NCBI GenBank assembly: GCA_963678705.1
Contig: OY783214.1
Span: 1,860,001 to 1,924,000, forward strand
Reading direction: 5' to 3'
Source of the DNA: Panorpa germanica
Taxonomy: Eukaryota > Arthropoda > Insecta > Mecoptera > Panorpidae
DNA length: 64,000 nucleotides
In this document: positions 32,650 through 42,078 of the stretch, in pieces
How the letters are laid out: each line of letters starts with the position of its first letter
How positions within the stretch are numbered: position 1 is the stretch's first letter
Notes under the pieces: generated by a model
Seen by the model: only the letters and a program-made list of their open reading frames with translations
Database searches by the model: none
Told to the model about the DNA's origin: nothing
Position numbers and translations under genes: made by a program

Positions 32650-32663
32650 CCCATACAAAAATT

Positions 32664-33007
32664 GAGGAGCGGCCCATTAATGGGCCAAGACTGGCGGCCG
32701 ATCTCCGAGCATTGGCCAAACATCTGAATATATGCTTGGGCCAAGACTGGGCGAGCAACGGATGTTAACGCCATGCCAATGTTGGCGACTGAGCATCGGC
32801 CGAGCATAGTCACCGAGCGTCGGCCGAGCATAGTCACCAAGCGTCGGCCGAGCATAGTCGCCGAACATCGGCCGATGCTTAGTCGCCAACATTCGCATGG
32901 CGTTAACATCCGTTGCTCGCCCAGTCTTGGCCCAAGCATATATTCAGATGTTTGGCCAATGCTCGGGGATCGACCGCCAGTCTTGGCCCATCAATAGACC
33001 GCTCTTC
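32664..33007. repeat. 344-bp near-perfect palindrome with 24-bp minisatellite core
   Basis: The arms 32664-32835 and 32836-33007 are almost perfect reverse complements (for example 'gagcattggccaaacatctg' against 'cagatgtttggccaatgctc'). The centre holds about three copies of a 24-base unit, 'gagcatagtcaccgagcgtc' plus 'ggcc'. It could extrude as a long hairpin. The frames on either strand (LGDYARPT repeats) are a by-product of the repeat. Confidence 0.88.
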
Positions 33008-33126
33008 ATTTTTTATATGGGTGAGACGATGATCCTGAGCATCAGAGTTTGCCTTTTTCTCTTCCACCTTCTCTATCACCCGCATTGGCTAGAAAAGTCC
33101 CGATTTTGCATCTAAAACTTTTGCAT

Positions 33127-33564
33127 TGTTCAGAGTCCCCAAATTTTTCTTGGATGATATCTGAAATTAAAAATATTTATTATAAATACATATATTTTAA
33201 TAAGTTGATAGCATTCATAAATATTACTAACCTTCTAAACATTTAAAGGTATTTGTCACACTAAAATTCAGTGATAATTAAAAAAAAAAAAATTAATTAT
33301 TTACAACTTACTTGTGCTGGAGATAATTTTGACTTGACACTTGGTCCATGAGCTTTTTGGTCCAGATAATTTTTCTAGATACTTATCCCGTTTTTTTAAA
33401 TCTTTCTTCGTGGTTGGATAATAACAAAAGAGCTTATCATCTTGATAATCTAGCCATGAATATGGAACCAAATCGATTTCATCCTCGCCATAATCTTTTC
33501 TAGGTAAAAAACACACAACTGCGTATTGAGTTGGCCCATCGTCTTCAGAATGATTTAGGCTCAT
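33127..33564 (-). pseudogene. Two exons of a DUF4806-type transposon-associated protein (tentative)
   Basis: Exon 1 begins at ATG 33564 (MSLNHSEDDGPTQYAVVCFL) and contains DEIDLVPYSWLDYQDDKLFC, then YYP, KKRDKYLEKL and SSWTKCQVKIIS. It ends at a consensus donor, GTAAGT, near 33310. The pattern 'VV.F......+.VP..WL....CYYP...W....+' is what I recall from the N-terminal domain of insect DUF4806 proteins, many of them on transposons. A possible second exon follows an acceptor (ttaatttcag) near 33157, reading into the palindrome. The C-terminal domain is absent, so it is incomplete. The family assignment is from memory and unverified. Confidence 0.4.
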
Positions 33565-34918
33565 CTAATATTAAAGAAATTAATTTTAATCAATACAATG
33601 AAATTAATAGTAATATATGAACATGAATCAATAATTTTTTCATTAGAACAAATGTATCAATAAAATATGTAATAAAAAAATCATTCACGGAAACCGATAT
33701 TTGAGAAAAAGTTTAATAAATCGATGGAAATAAATAAGTAATATATAAATTACACTTAAGACATGCAAAGTAATTGCTTATTCACTCAAAAAAATATTAA
33801 TGTAAATGTGTCAAATACGAAATAATTAATAAATGATAATTATAAAGGAATTAAATTGAAAAAGAATTTTTTAATTCTACAAAATAAGAAATTTCTGCGA
33901 CATTCACACACAAAATTTTCGATAATTAAAAAAAAAAAATTGAAATATTGCAATTAATTACTTCGAAATTAATTATGATAGAGAAAAATACTTACGTTGT
34001 ATTCAGTTTTAAATTCAAAATTTTGAGGTTATGTGTTATTGCATGAAATGCACGCATAAAACGTTTATTTGTTTGAAGAAAACACGAGGGAATTCACGTC
34101 TCGATGGCTGGACACTGCTCACGTTGACTGCCATACACACACTGACACCGTATTTCAAAATGAGTCTGTATGGTATAAACAGTCGGCCTTTGTTATGACA
34201 AAGGCCGAGTTGGATGCATCCAACTGGTGTTATGTGTATATACGCACACCGCTGTGTATGCTATACTGCTATACTATCACGTATATACATATACACGTAA
34301 TACACCAACGCTGCAATTTTTTTTAAATCTATAATTAATATATATTATGACACACATACACATAATAATTATATACAGATATACGCGACACAAGTTTTTA
34401 ATTTTTGTGGTATTTCAACAAACGTTTTTATTTATAAAAATAAATACGAAAACGAAATTTATTGAAAGTAAATACTAATAATAATTTTTTTACACTTAAT
34501 ATAATATTAATTGTTTTACACTTAAAAATTTGATTATATCATTCATGTAGTAAAGACATAGCACATAATTTATTATCATAATCAAATAATACGCATTTAT
34601 TTTTTATAAGTTCTGCTGATTGTATCTCACTAGATTCAGACACTGGTAATAAAAACAATAAATTTATTACTTATTGCTAGTGCAAAAAGGTTATGGAACA
34701 ACTAACGTAATATTTAGTGCGCGGGCGTTCTAGAAAATTTATCACATCATCGGCCAAGGAATGGCTGATGATCGCATGTCACTATTATAGGCATAGTACG
34801 GCGTCGATGGTTTACCAACCCTCGGCCGTTACAAAGCACCGATGCTTGGCCAAGCATCAGCAGCCATACCTTGGCCGATCAATGGTTTTTTTTTTTAGCA
34901 TCGGCGACTTCGTATGGG

Positions 34919-34920
34919 TT
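34919..34920. repeat. TT duplication, right edge of inserted transposon
   Basis: Partner of 32648-32649. Copia integrase sequence resumes here. Confidence 0.65.
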
Positions 34921-35404
34921 GTTGCTTGAATTCTTTGAATTTACTGAGCACTTCAGACTTGTTGTGAAGAAAGTATACTGAAATCTTCTTGGAATATTCA
35001 TCAAGGAAGGTTAAAAAATATCTGCTCCCACCGAGAGACTGGGTTTCCATTGGCCCACATACGTCAGAATGGACCAGTTCTAGGGGTTTGGTGACTCTTA
35101 ATCCATCACTTTTAAAAGGTAACCGAAGCTGCTTTCCTTCTTTACAGGTTATGCATTTCAGAATTTCTGTTTTTCCTGAGAAAGTTAAATGCTCTGTGTT
35201 ATCAGACATTTTTTTCAAAGTTTGGAAATTAAGATGTCCCATCCTCTGGTGCCAGCAAATGGCATCTTGTTTATGTTCAACACTGGACATGTGCGCAAGG
35301 CTTTCAGGCATGTTCAGCCGGTACATGTTACTTACAATGCTCGCAGTTGCTATTATTTGATTCTTGCTGTTCATGATCACACAGCCTGAGGTATCAAATT
35401 TCAC
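34921..35404 (-). pseudogene. copia integrase, first half
   Basis: The GAG-pre-integrase zinc region (WHQRMGHLNFQTLKKM and CITCKEGKQLRLPF) is followed by the core start HSDVCGPMETQSLGGSRYFL with the first catalytic Asp, then DEYSKKISVYFL. This is the standard copia integrase N-terminus. Confidence 0.92.
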
Positions 35405-35410
35405 TTGGCC

Positions 35411-36418
35411 TCAATTTTTAATAATTTGGCTTACAGATATCAGATTAGTTGCCAATTCAGGAACATATAAGACATTTGTGAACAGAATCTTATTCTCTTG
35501 CCCGTTTTGGTCATAAATATTTAAGCTGACATCTCCTGAGCTTTGCACAGATAACACTTTGTTATCAGCAACTCGAATGTTCTTTATTATAGGGGTAGTT
35601 TCCTTTACAATTGTATTCTTGGTCTTAGTCATATGTGCCGAAGCACCGGAGTCTATGTACCAAGCATCATCATAGTGGGATGATGGAACAAACACAGCGG
35701 CATAAGAAGAGCTAGGTTTCTGTGTCTTGTTCTTGGGTTTGTGTTTGTTGCATTCAGAGCGTTTATGTCCATATTGATTGCAGGAATAACATCTCGGACC
35801 CTTGTAGAACTTCTTGTTTACAGAGTTGTTATGAAACTTCTTGTTGACAGCAAAAGCCGTTGTGTTGTTGTCTGAATTTCTAACATCTTGCAATAGTTTT
35901 GCTTTAACACTGTCTGCAGTTATTTTTGTGCCAGAGCTTTCGATCGCAATAATCATTGGTTGATATGATTCGGGCAGACCGGAGAGCAGCAACGTCCCGA
36001 GCCACTCGTCGTCCACTTTAAAGCCAATGTTGCGCAGCTTGTGAGCTATTGACATAATTTTGCTCACATACTCTTCTATATTTTGACATCCACTGAGCGA
36101 TGTGTTACATAAATCACGCAGCAGACCAAATCGGCGTGTAAGTCCGGAGTTGTCGAACGCTGCGGCCAATTTGTCCCAAACTCCTTTGGCCGTGTTTTCC
36201 TCTTGGATATGAACGTAATTGATCGGATCAACCAGAAGAATTATCTTTGTTTTTGCTTTTGTATCACGTTTTGAATCTACGGGTGACGTCGGGTTAACCT
36301 CAATGCAATCCCATAGTTCTTCGTGTTGTAGGTATGTTTTCACTGCGAATTGCCAAGTCGAATAGTTTTCACGGCCAGTTAACTTCTCGATAAATGCCAG
36401 TGAATTGTTCGATGCCAT
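35411..36418 (-). pseudogene. copia gag and protease
   Basis: Starts at ATG 36418 (MASNNSLAFIEKLTGRENYS). The UBN2-type capsid region (WQFAVKTYLQHEELWDCIE, KGVWDKLAAAFDNSGLTRRF) is followed by one zinc knuckle, CYSCNQYGHKRSEC, and the protease active site AWYIDSGASAHMT. This is the normal order for the copia N-terminal polyprotein. Confidence 0.92.
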
Positions 36419-36540
36419 TTTTATTCGTTGAGAACACTTTAAACACAAAGAAGTTTTTTTTTTAAAGTTATGTTCACCACTAAAAGTCTTTATTCACTGT
36501 TAACTTTTCGGAAAACACTCACTAAACGTCTCTGGGCTTA

Positions 36541-36555
36541 ACTGGGCCCATAACC
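36541..36555 (-). promoter_or_regulatory. copia primer-binding site
   Basis: In element orientation GGTTATGGGCCCAGT directly follows the 5' LTR. This is the internal initiator-Met-tRNA site used by Drosophila copia. Confidence 0.8.
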
Positions 36556-36724
36556 TATTATATTTAGCAGAAATAAACTATTATTTTATATTAATCAGGT
36601 ATATTTTATTAACCAAAAGTACACTTGCATTGTGATATCACAGAGTACAAAATTACATACGGTAAAAAAGAAGAAGAAGAGTAGAAGTGTCAATTACTAG
36701 AGGGCGCTAAATTTAAATCCAACA

Positions 36725-38705
36725 TAATTAATACTGCACTGTAAACTAACATACTAAATTTCATATTTATATTTAGAACATATTATTAGTCTTCTCATTT
36801 ACCCCTGCCGCTGAAGTAAAATTGTCAAATTTTAATCAAAGCAATCTGTTTTGATCGTTCTCAATATTTTCCCTAGCTATTTTAAATCACCGTTTATAGA
36901 GAACCCCATTAATTAAATTAAAAAAATTCAGGTCTTGCAACGCATAAACTTCCCGAATTTTTACAAATTTTGCACCGCTACTGAAATATGTTTAATTAGA
37001 GTCTCAATACTTAGTTCTAATTTAATTTTTTCCACATTTAGGACTATTAGCCACCCCTTTCCTCCATCGCTTGCTATTCGGATCCGTAGTGTTCTGCCTC
37101 CAGACGCAACCTTTATCAATTCAACTCTATAATGGATGTAATTTTTTTTAAATATTTATTTTTAGTGCATCAACTTTCAAAAGTTATAAACGCTTGAAAA
37201 AAAAAATACTTATATAAACATTTACAATAAATAATTCATAACTTATAATTTACAACTAATAAACAAATTTAAAATATAGAGATTGAACTCTGCCTACAAA
37301 CGCACCAAATATCAATTAAACTCTACTACTAAATGTATTTTGAATGTCTAGCACATAGAGAACTATTTTATTTCTATTTAATATTCTACATGCAAAATAT
37401 CATCGTTGTGCCCTTATATTGTGCTAATATATCGGTTTATCACATGCTACCCTAATGTTACACTTAGGTAATGTAATATTTTTTATTTTCGTTATTAATA
37501 TATCAATCTATATCTGCATACCAAATTTCAGTTTTATATTTATATTAAAGCATTAGTGCTGAACATAATTTCCGCAACTAAACTAAATTTGTCAAAGTAG
37601 GCACAGGAATCAATTTTGCTTGTACCCAAGACACATACACTGAGTTATTGCCTTTTATCCCCATATATTAGATATATCTGGTTTTTGGTTCCCGGCGCAC
37701 ATTTTTACTGGATATTTGCAGTTTTCTAAAGTTTGTCTCTAATGACTATTTACCATCGTCTCAAATTTCAACGTCTGAAATTTGAAATCTGATGTGACAT
37801 TGTCCCCAAAAATTCGCGCCGCTATTGAACAAAAATTTGTGTCTCAATGCATACCCCAAGTTTCAATTTTCTTTATTTAATATTTCTGGCTTTTACCGTG
37901 TCAACTCCCGCTGCCACTGGAAAATCAAAATTTGCAATATTTATTCATTAATTATTACTGTCTACAGCGAGCATACATACTAAATTTCAATGTTGAATGT
38001 CTATTCTAACATTACCTCCAAAAAATCGCGCAGCTACTGAATAAAATATCTGGTGTTCCAATTATTGACAAATATTCACAATCAGTGTATCTATACATGT
38101 CCGAAGTTAAAATTGTCTTTATTCAATATTTCTAGATTTTACGGTCTCAAATTTTGTTTTCATTAGTTACTGTCTAAAGGGAGCTTACATGACAAAATTA
38201 AATATTCTAACTCAATTTTAACATTGCCCCCAGAAATTCACGCCGCTATTGAATTATAAATTTGGTGTCTAATTATTGACGATAATGCACAATTAGTGTC
38301 TCGGGTTAACATTTTCTTAAATATTAAATATTATTAGATTTTAAGGTTTTAACTTCCGCCGCCACTGAAAATTAGGGATTTTTAATTTTTTCCTCTTAAT
38401 TAGGATTACTACGCTTCCACCAACCTGAGTACCAATCTCTAAACAATTAATTTTACAAATTCATTCTTTATTGTTAACATTCATACCAAATTTCATTTTT
38501 AAATAATATCTCGATAAGATAAATGGATGTTAAAATTAATTTTCACTCATTTTACTGTAAACCATATTAATTTCTGTTTTTAACAGTGCTCAGCGCCCCC
38601 GCTACTTACGACTCTAGCTCTTATCGTTCCCGTTCTTGCACTTTCGATTTAATACCTATGCACCGCCGCTCACACTTCAAGCACAACGGCACATCTTCTG
38701 CAGCG
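36725..38705 (+). repeat. ~2-kb tandem repeat block, right part
   Basis: Continues the unit interrupted by copia (duplication TAATT at 36725-36729). 37290-38705 runs parallel to 27500-28990 in the same order: 'acgcaccaaa', 'ttctacatgcaaaatatcat', 'tctatatctgcataccaaat', 'cccaagtttcaat' and 'gctcagc' then the head segment at 38615. By eye, identity is roughly three quarters. A new head starts at 38600 but is cut at about 38705 by a LINE fragment. Confidence 0.75.
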
Positions 38706-40080
38706 TAAGATATATCTTATTAGGAAATAAGATAGGCTGGTTATAATTTAACCATATATCAATCGATGCAATTGCATCGGTTTTGCTTGAGCGGCAACTA
38801 TTTTCTAAGATACTGTTTCTAATCAAAGATAAATTTTCTAAAATAGATTTGCCTTCTACTGCACTTCTTTGTCCAAAGCCTATTATATCTGCTAAAAGTG
38901 GTCTAGTCTTATTTAATAAGACTTTCATGAACAACTTAAAATCAGTTAATCACTTAATCATTTAATAATGTTATAGAGCGGAAGTAATTCACTTTTATAG
39001 GCTTTGAGGTTTTTGGAATAAAAGCTATAACACTAGTGGTTAAGGATCTTAAGTTTTCTTTATCAAAATCGTTTCATAGAAGTTTAAAGTTTTATTCCGT
39101 TTGTATCGTTCAATGTTTTTTCCCTCTTTATTGTACAATGTTTGTAGTGCTGTAGGATCTTCGGGTTGAATACTTAAGTGCGGTCTGGAAAGGAAGCTCG
39201 TTTTTTAAAGCTTGTGTTATAAAATGAATAGGTTCTTTAGGATCATTTATGATTGATTTCGCATTGTATTTTCAATAACCGCGGCCAAATATAGGTAACC
39301 TTGTATCAGTTTTCGTTTGCCATATCAATGCTAGATGGTCATTAGATATGGCATTAGATGCTACTAAGCGTTTGTGAATAGATAGTTTGAGATCTTCAGA
39401 AATATAAACTTTATCCAGTTTTGATGCTATGTTCGCTCCCATAAAGTAAGTGAAGCCCTGTTCTGTTTTAAATATCTGATATAGTTCTTTCAGTTATTAA
39501 TCTAGAACAGAAGTTTCAATTCCCTAGTTGGTCTCGCTGGTTCAGCACACCGTTAAAATCGCCAGCAATGATAAGAGGCAGTCTAAAGTTTAACACATAT
39601 GTTTGACAATAATTTCATTAGCAAGTTTTAAGTGTTTTTGTCTAAATTTAAATACAGAAAAATTATATATATTTACTAATCTATGACCTTTATTAGTTAT
39701 CGATAGGATACGTCCATCTTCTTCACATATGGTATCTGTAGCTTCTATACCCGGCCTTACCGAAAAAGTAGATCGTATATTAGTTATGCCAATGTTTGAA
39801 ATATAGGAATATGGTTTGAAGAAACTTAAATTTTCTATATTAACTTCTTGTAATAAAATATGTCCAAATCGTGGTTTATATTAAATTGTTTTAGTATAAT
39901 TTTAGATGTTAAACAGGATATTCCATTGATGTTAAATGTTGCAAGTCCACACTCAAAGTATTTCTATTATTATATTCCACATTTTTCATAATTTATAATA
40001 TTTTATTTAAATATAATATAAACTATTTAAATATTTTTTAAATGTTTTTAATTTTTCATGATGGGAAGGAAGTTTATTCT
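38706..40080 (-). pseudogene. L1/Tx1-like LINE fragment (5' UTR, endonuclease, part of RT)
   Basis: Minus strand. The 5' UTR (40080-39960) matches 11679-11800. An APE-endonuclease-like stretch follows (FNINGISCLTSKIILKQF, SVRPGIEATDTICEEDGRIL, HRLVNIYNFSVFKFRQKH and IIAGDFNGVLNQRDQL), and then GRGYWK, an L1/Tx1-style motif. The RT end reads NKTRPLLADIIGFGQRSAVE and GKSILENLSLIRNSI. ORF1 is missing: the UTR runs almost directly into the endonuclease, and the copy is truncated in RT before the catalytic YADD. Many stops and frame changes. Confidence 0.65.
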
Positions 40081-40084
40081 ACCA

Positions 40085-40285
40085 ATTAATTGAATACCTT
40101 TTCAGTTAGTGTTATCGTGCAAAATACATGCTTATGTTAAAAATTTTATATATCATACAATAAGGTATGCTGACGACCAAATCTTTAATGTTTGTAATTT
40201 ATGTCAACGTTAAATTACTTATTACTCTAAAGTCTAATAGACTAGATTGTAATAGTTATAAAATTAAATATTATGGCATGCATTG
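40085..40285 (+). repeat. Copy of sequence found 3' of STE24
   Basis: Shares with 45563-45785, in the same orientation: 'ataccttttcagttag', 'aatcgtgcaaaata', 'tatcatacaataaggtatgc', 'tctaatagactaga' and 'ggcat'. Roughly 70% alike. It may be what is left of an upstream duplicate of the STE24 gene, or a dispersed repeat. Confidence 0.6.
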
Positions 40286-40289
40286 TACA

Positions 40290-42078
40290 CGCTAATATTA
40301 CCTAATCACCTGAGTTACGACCAATTTACTCTTATTAAGTTCTAATCAATATTAGTCTTAACCTACAGGCAACTTTTTAAAATTTCCAATTTATAATGTT
40401 TATTGGGCTTGTGTCCTATATCTTAATTTCTATAAAACAGTACAATATATTGATAAAGTTGCTTGCTAGAACCTCAAATGTCCAATTATTTTTTAATAAT
40501 TCCTTTTATCTTAGGAGATATTAACAATTAAAAAATCATTTTGTCCCTTTATTATTATTAAAAGTGTTCAACGTTATAGAGCATTCCAATATATGTGACA
40601 TCACATCCGGTGAATTGCTATTTCTTTTATACAACAGAGCGTACAAGAGATATCATATTCAACACAGAACTCTTATTCATAGAAAAAATAACTGACCTAC
40701 CCTTAATAGTACAAACACGTTACGTCACAAATATGACATCTGTACCGCTAAAACTACAATCGAAATTTTGAATTGCTATATCTCCGTCAACATTGAGACA
40801 TTTGTTAAAATAAAAACGTCAATTAATTAACATCAATTTCAATCGACAATTGAGAAATAGACCCTAACAATGAGTAGACATAAGTCCATTCTACAATCAT
40901 TTAATTAGGATATTACAAAAATACATTAGTAGATGCAACATAGTAATATAGATGGAAAACTAATAGGTTTGCAGCTAAGATTATATTTTACAAGGAGGCC
41001 AATAAGTGCTTTGAAATGTTAAAAAATAATTTACAAAAGAAACTAATTACATTATGAAAAAGGTTTTGAATTTGTATTAATTCTTATAAAATGGGAATTA
41101 TTTTTTGAAAATTACAACATCTAAATGTAATCCGTTACGAATCCTTACGGCACTCCTGTAAGCGACGTCTAAAATTATCCATCACTGCGCGGCAAGTAAA
41201 CTCTGTAATGCTTGCCATTTCTCCTCGAATATTTTCTTTCAAGACATAAATTGACCGCGAGTTGGTTTCGTACACTTTACTCTTAAGATAACCCTTAATA
41301 TAGATCTTAATAACCTAGTTCATTGATTCGTTTGAACACTATTTATATATCGTACACTATCAAATATTTGTAACTTGAAAAAGAAAAAAGAATCTCAAAA
41401 TACTCGTATAATATAATATTACAATACTTTACCAAGACTTTATACTTAGGAATTTGCAAGAAATCAACTTAATCTCTACGTGGAAATAATTAAAACCTAA
41501 TTTCGCTTAAAACCTAAAGAAATATTCCCCGTGGGCTCTCCGTAAAGTACGTAGTTGCTCAATATAACTACTATGGAATATGCGATACATCGCCTAACGT
41601 GCAAACTATATGAAGAATCTGACGATGACATCGGATCGAAAGTAAACAGTAATATATAAAAAATAAAGTTACTAATTAGTTACAAATGTCGTTTTATTGC
41701 TACTTTAGGTCATTATTCTCTATAAGCTAGTAAAGTGCACTTTCAATTTTCGTAGCCAGCAGCCGTCACTGGTTCTGATTAAAATTCATTCCGCGATTCT
41801 CTTTTGCGTTGTGTTCAATCAGTGAGCCAATCAAATCGAAACTTGCTTTTTGTACACCCTGTACAATACATATCGTAAGACAATTGCTATGACATAAAGA
41901 CGAACATCATAGCATGCTTCAAAAATAGTATTAGATTTTTATATAAAAAATTAAAAATAAAAAATATTTAAATTTCGTTGAATGCTGTAAAATGGCTTTC
42001 AATAATGTTAAGAAACAGCAATAAATAATAAAGATAAAATGAAACCTTCTCTTAAAAAAATAGAAACATAAAATCAAT
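40290..42078. other. STE24 upstream region; transposase 3' remnant at 41100-41290
   Basis: Mostly AT-rich with no gene. About 41290-41100 on the minus strand reads SRSIYVLKENIRGEMASITE, FTCRAVMDNFRRRLQECRKD and stop. This resembles the C-terminal tail of insect mariner-like (maT/Tc1-group) transposases. No catalytic core is present. A terminal-repeat-like 'tttttgtacaccctgtacaat' lies near 41849. The STE24 promoter must lie in this interval, but no clear core element can be picked out. Confidence 0.4.

Larger units (their letters stand above)
32650..34918. mobile_element. CACTA-like DNA transposon inserted in copia integrase
   Basis: 2269 bases that exactly interrupt the copia integrase. The ends are CCCATAC and GTATGGG (7-bp inverted repeat), with a 2-bp TT duplication. 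Both ends carry many subterminal copies of a 'ttggccaagcatcggc' type motif in both orientations. A short inverted end, a 2-bp duplication and dense subterminal repeats suggest a CACTA/EnSpm relative, though the ends do not begin CACT. No DDE transposase is visible, so it is nonautonomous or internally deleted. It contains a 344-bp palindrome and one DUF4806-protein-like exon. Around 34180-34225 there are also two short perfect palindromes. Confidence 0.6.
29991..36724 (-). mobile_element. Ty1/copia LTR retrotransposon fossil
   Basis: 6.7 kb, minus strand. LTRs of 169 bases (29991-30159 and 36556-36724) begin TGTTGG in element orientation and differ at about four positions, indicating a fairly recent insertion. 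A 5-bp duplication (TAATT) flanks it. The order is gag, protease, integrase, RT, RNase H, as expected for copia. The primer site matches the insect copia internal iMet-tRNA type. It is broken: a 2.27-kb DNA transposon interrupts the integrase, and there are a few other breaks. Confidence 0.93.

Noticed and set aside
32643-33115. Several 60-98 residue ORFs on both strands around the palindrome
   Set aside because: They translate the inverted repeat and its 24-bp minisatellite, giving the same peptide in several frames.
34069-34326. 85-residue ORF with CHTHTD and tyrosine-rich tail
   Set aside because: It overlaps short palindromes and TA/CA-rich sequence inside the DNA transposon, with no family resemblance.
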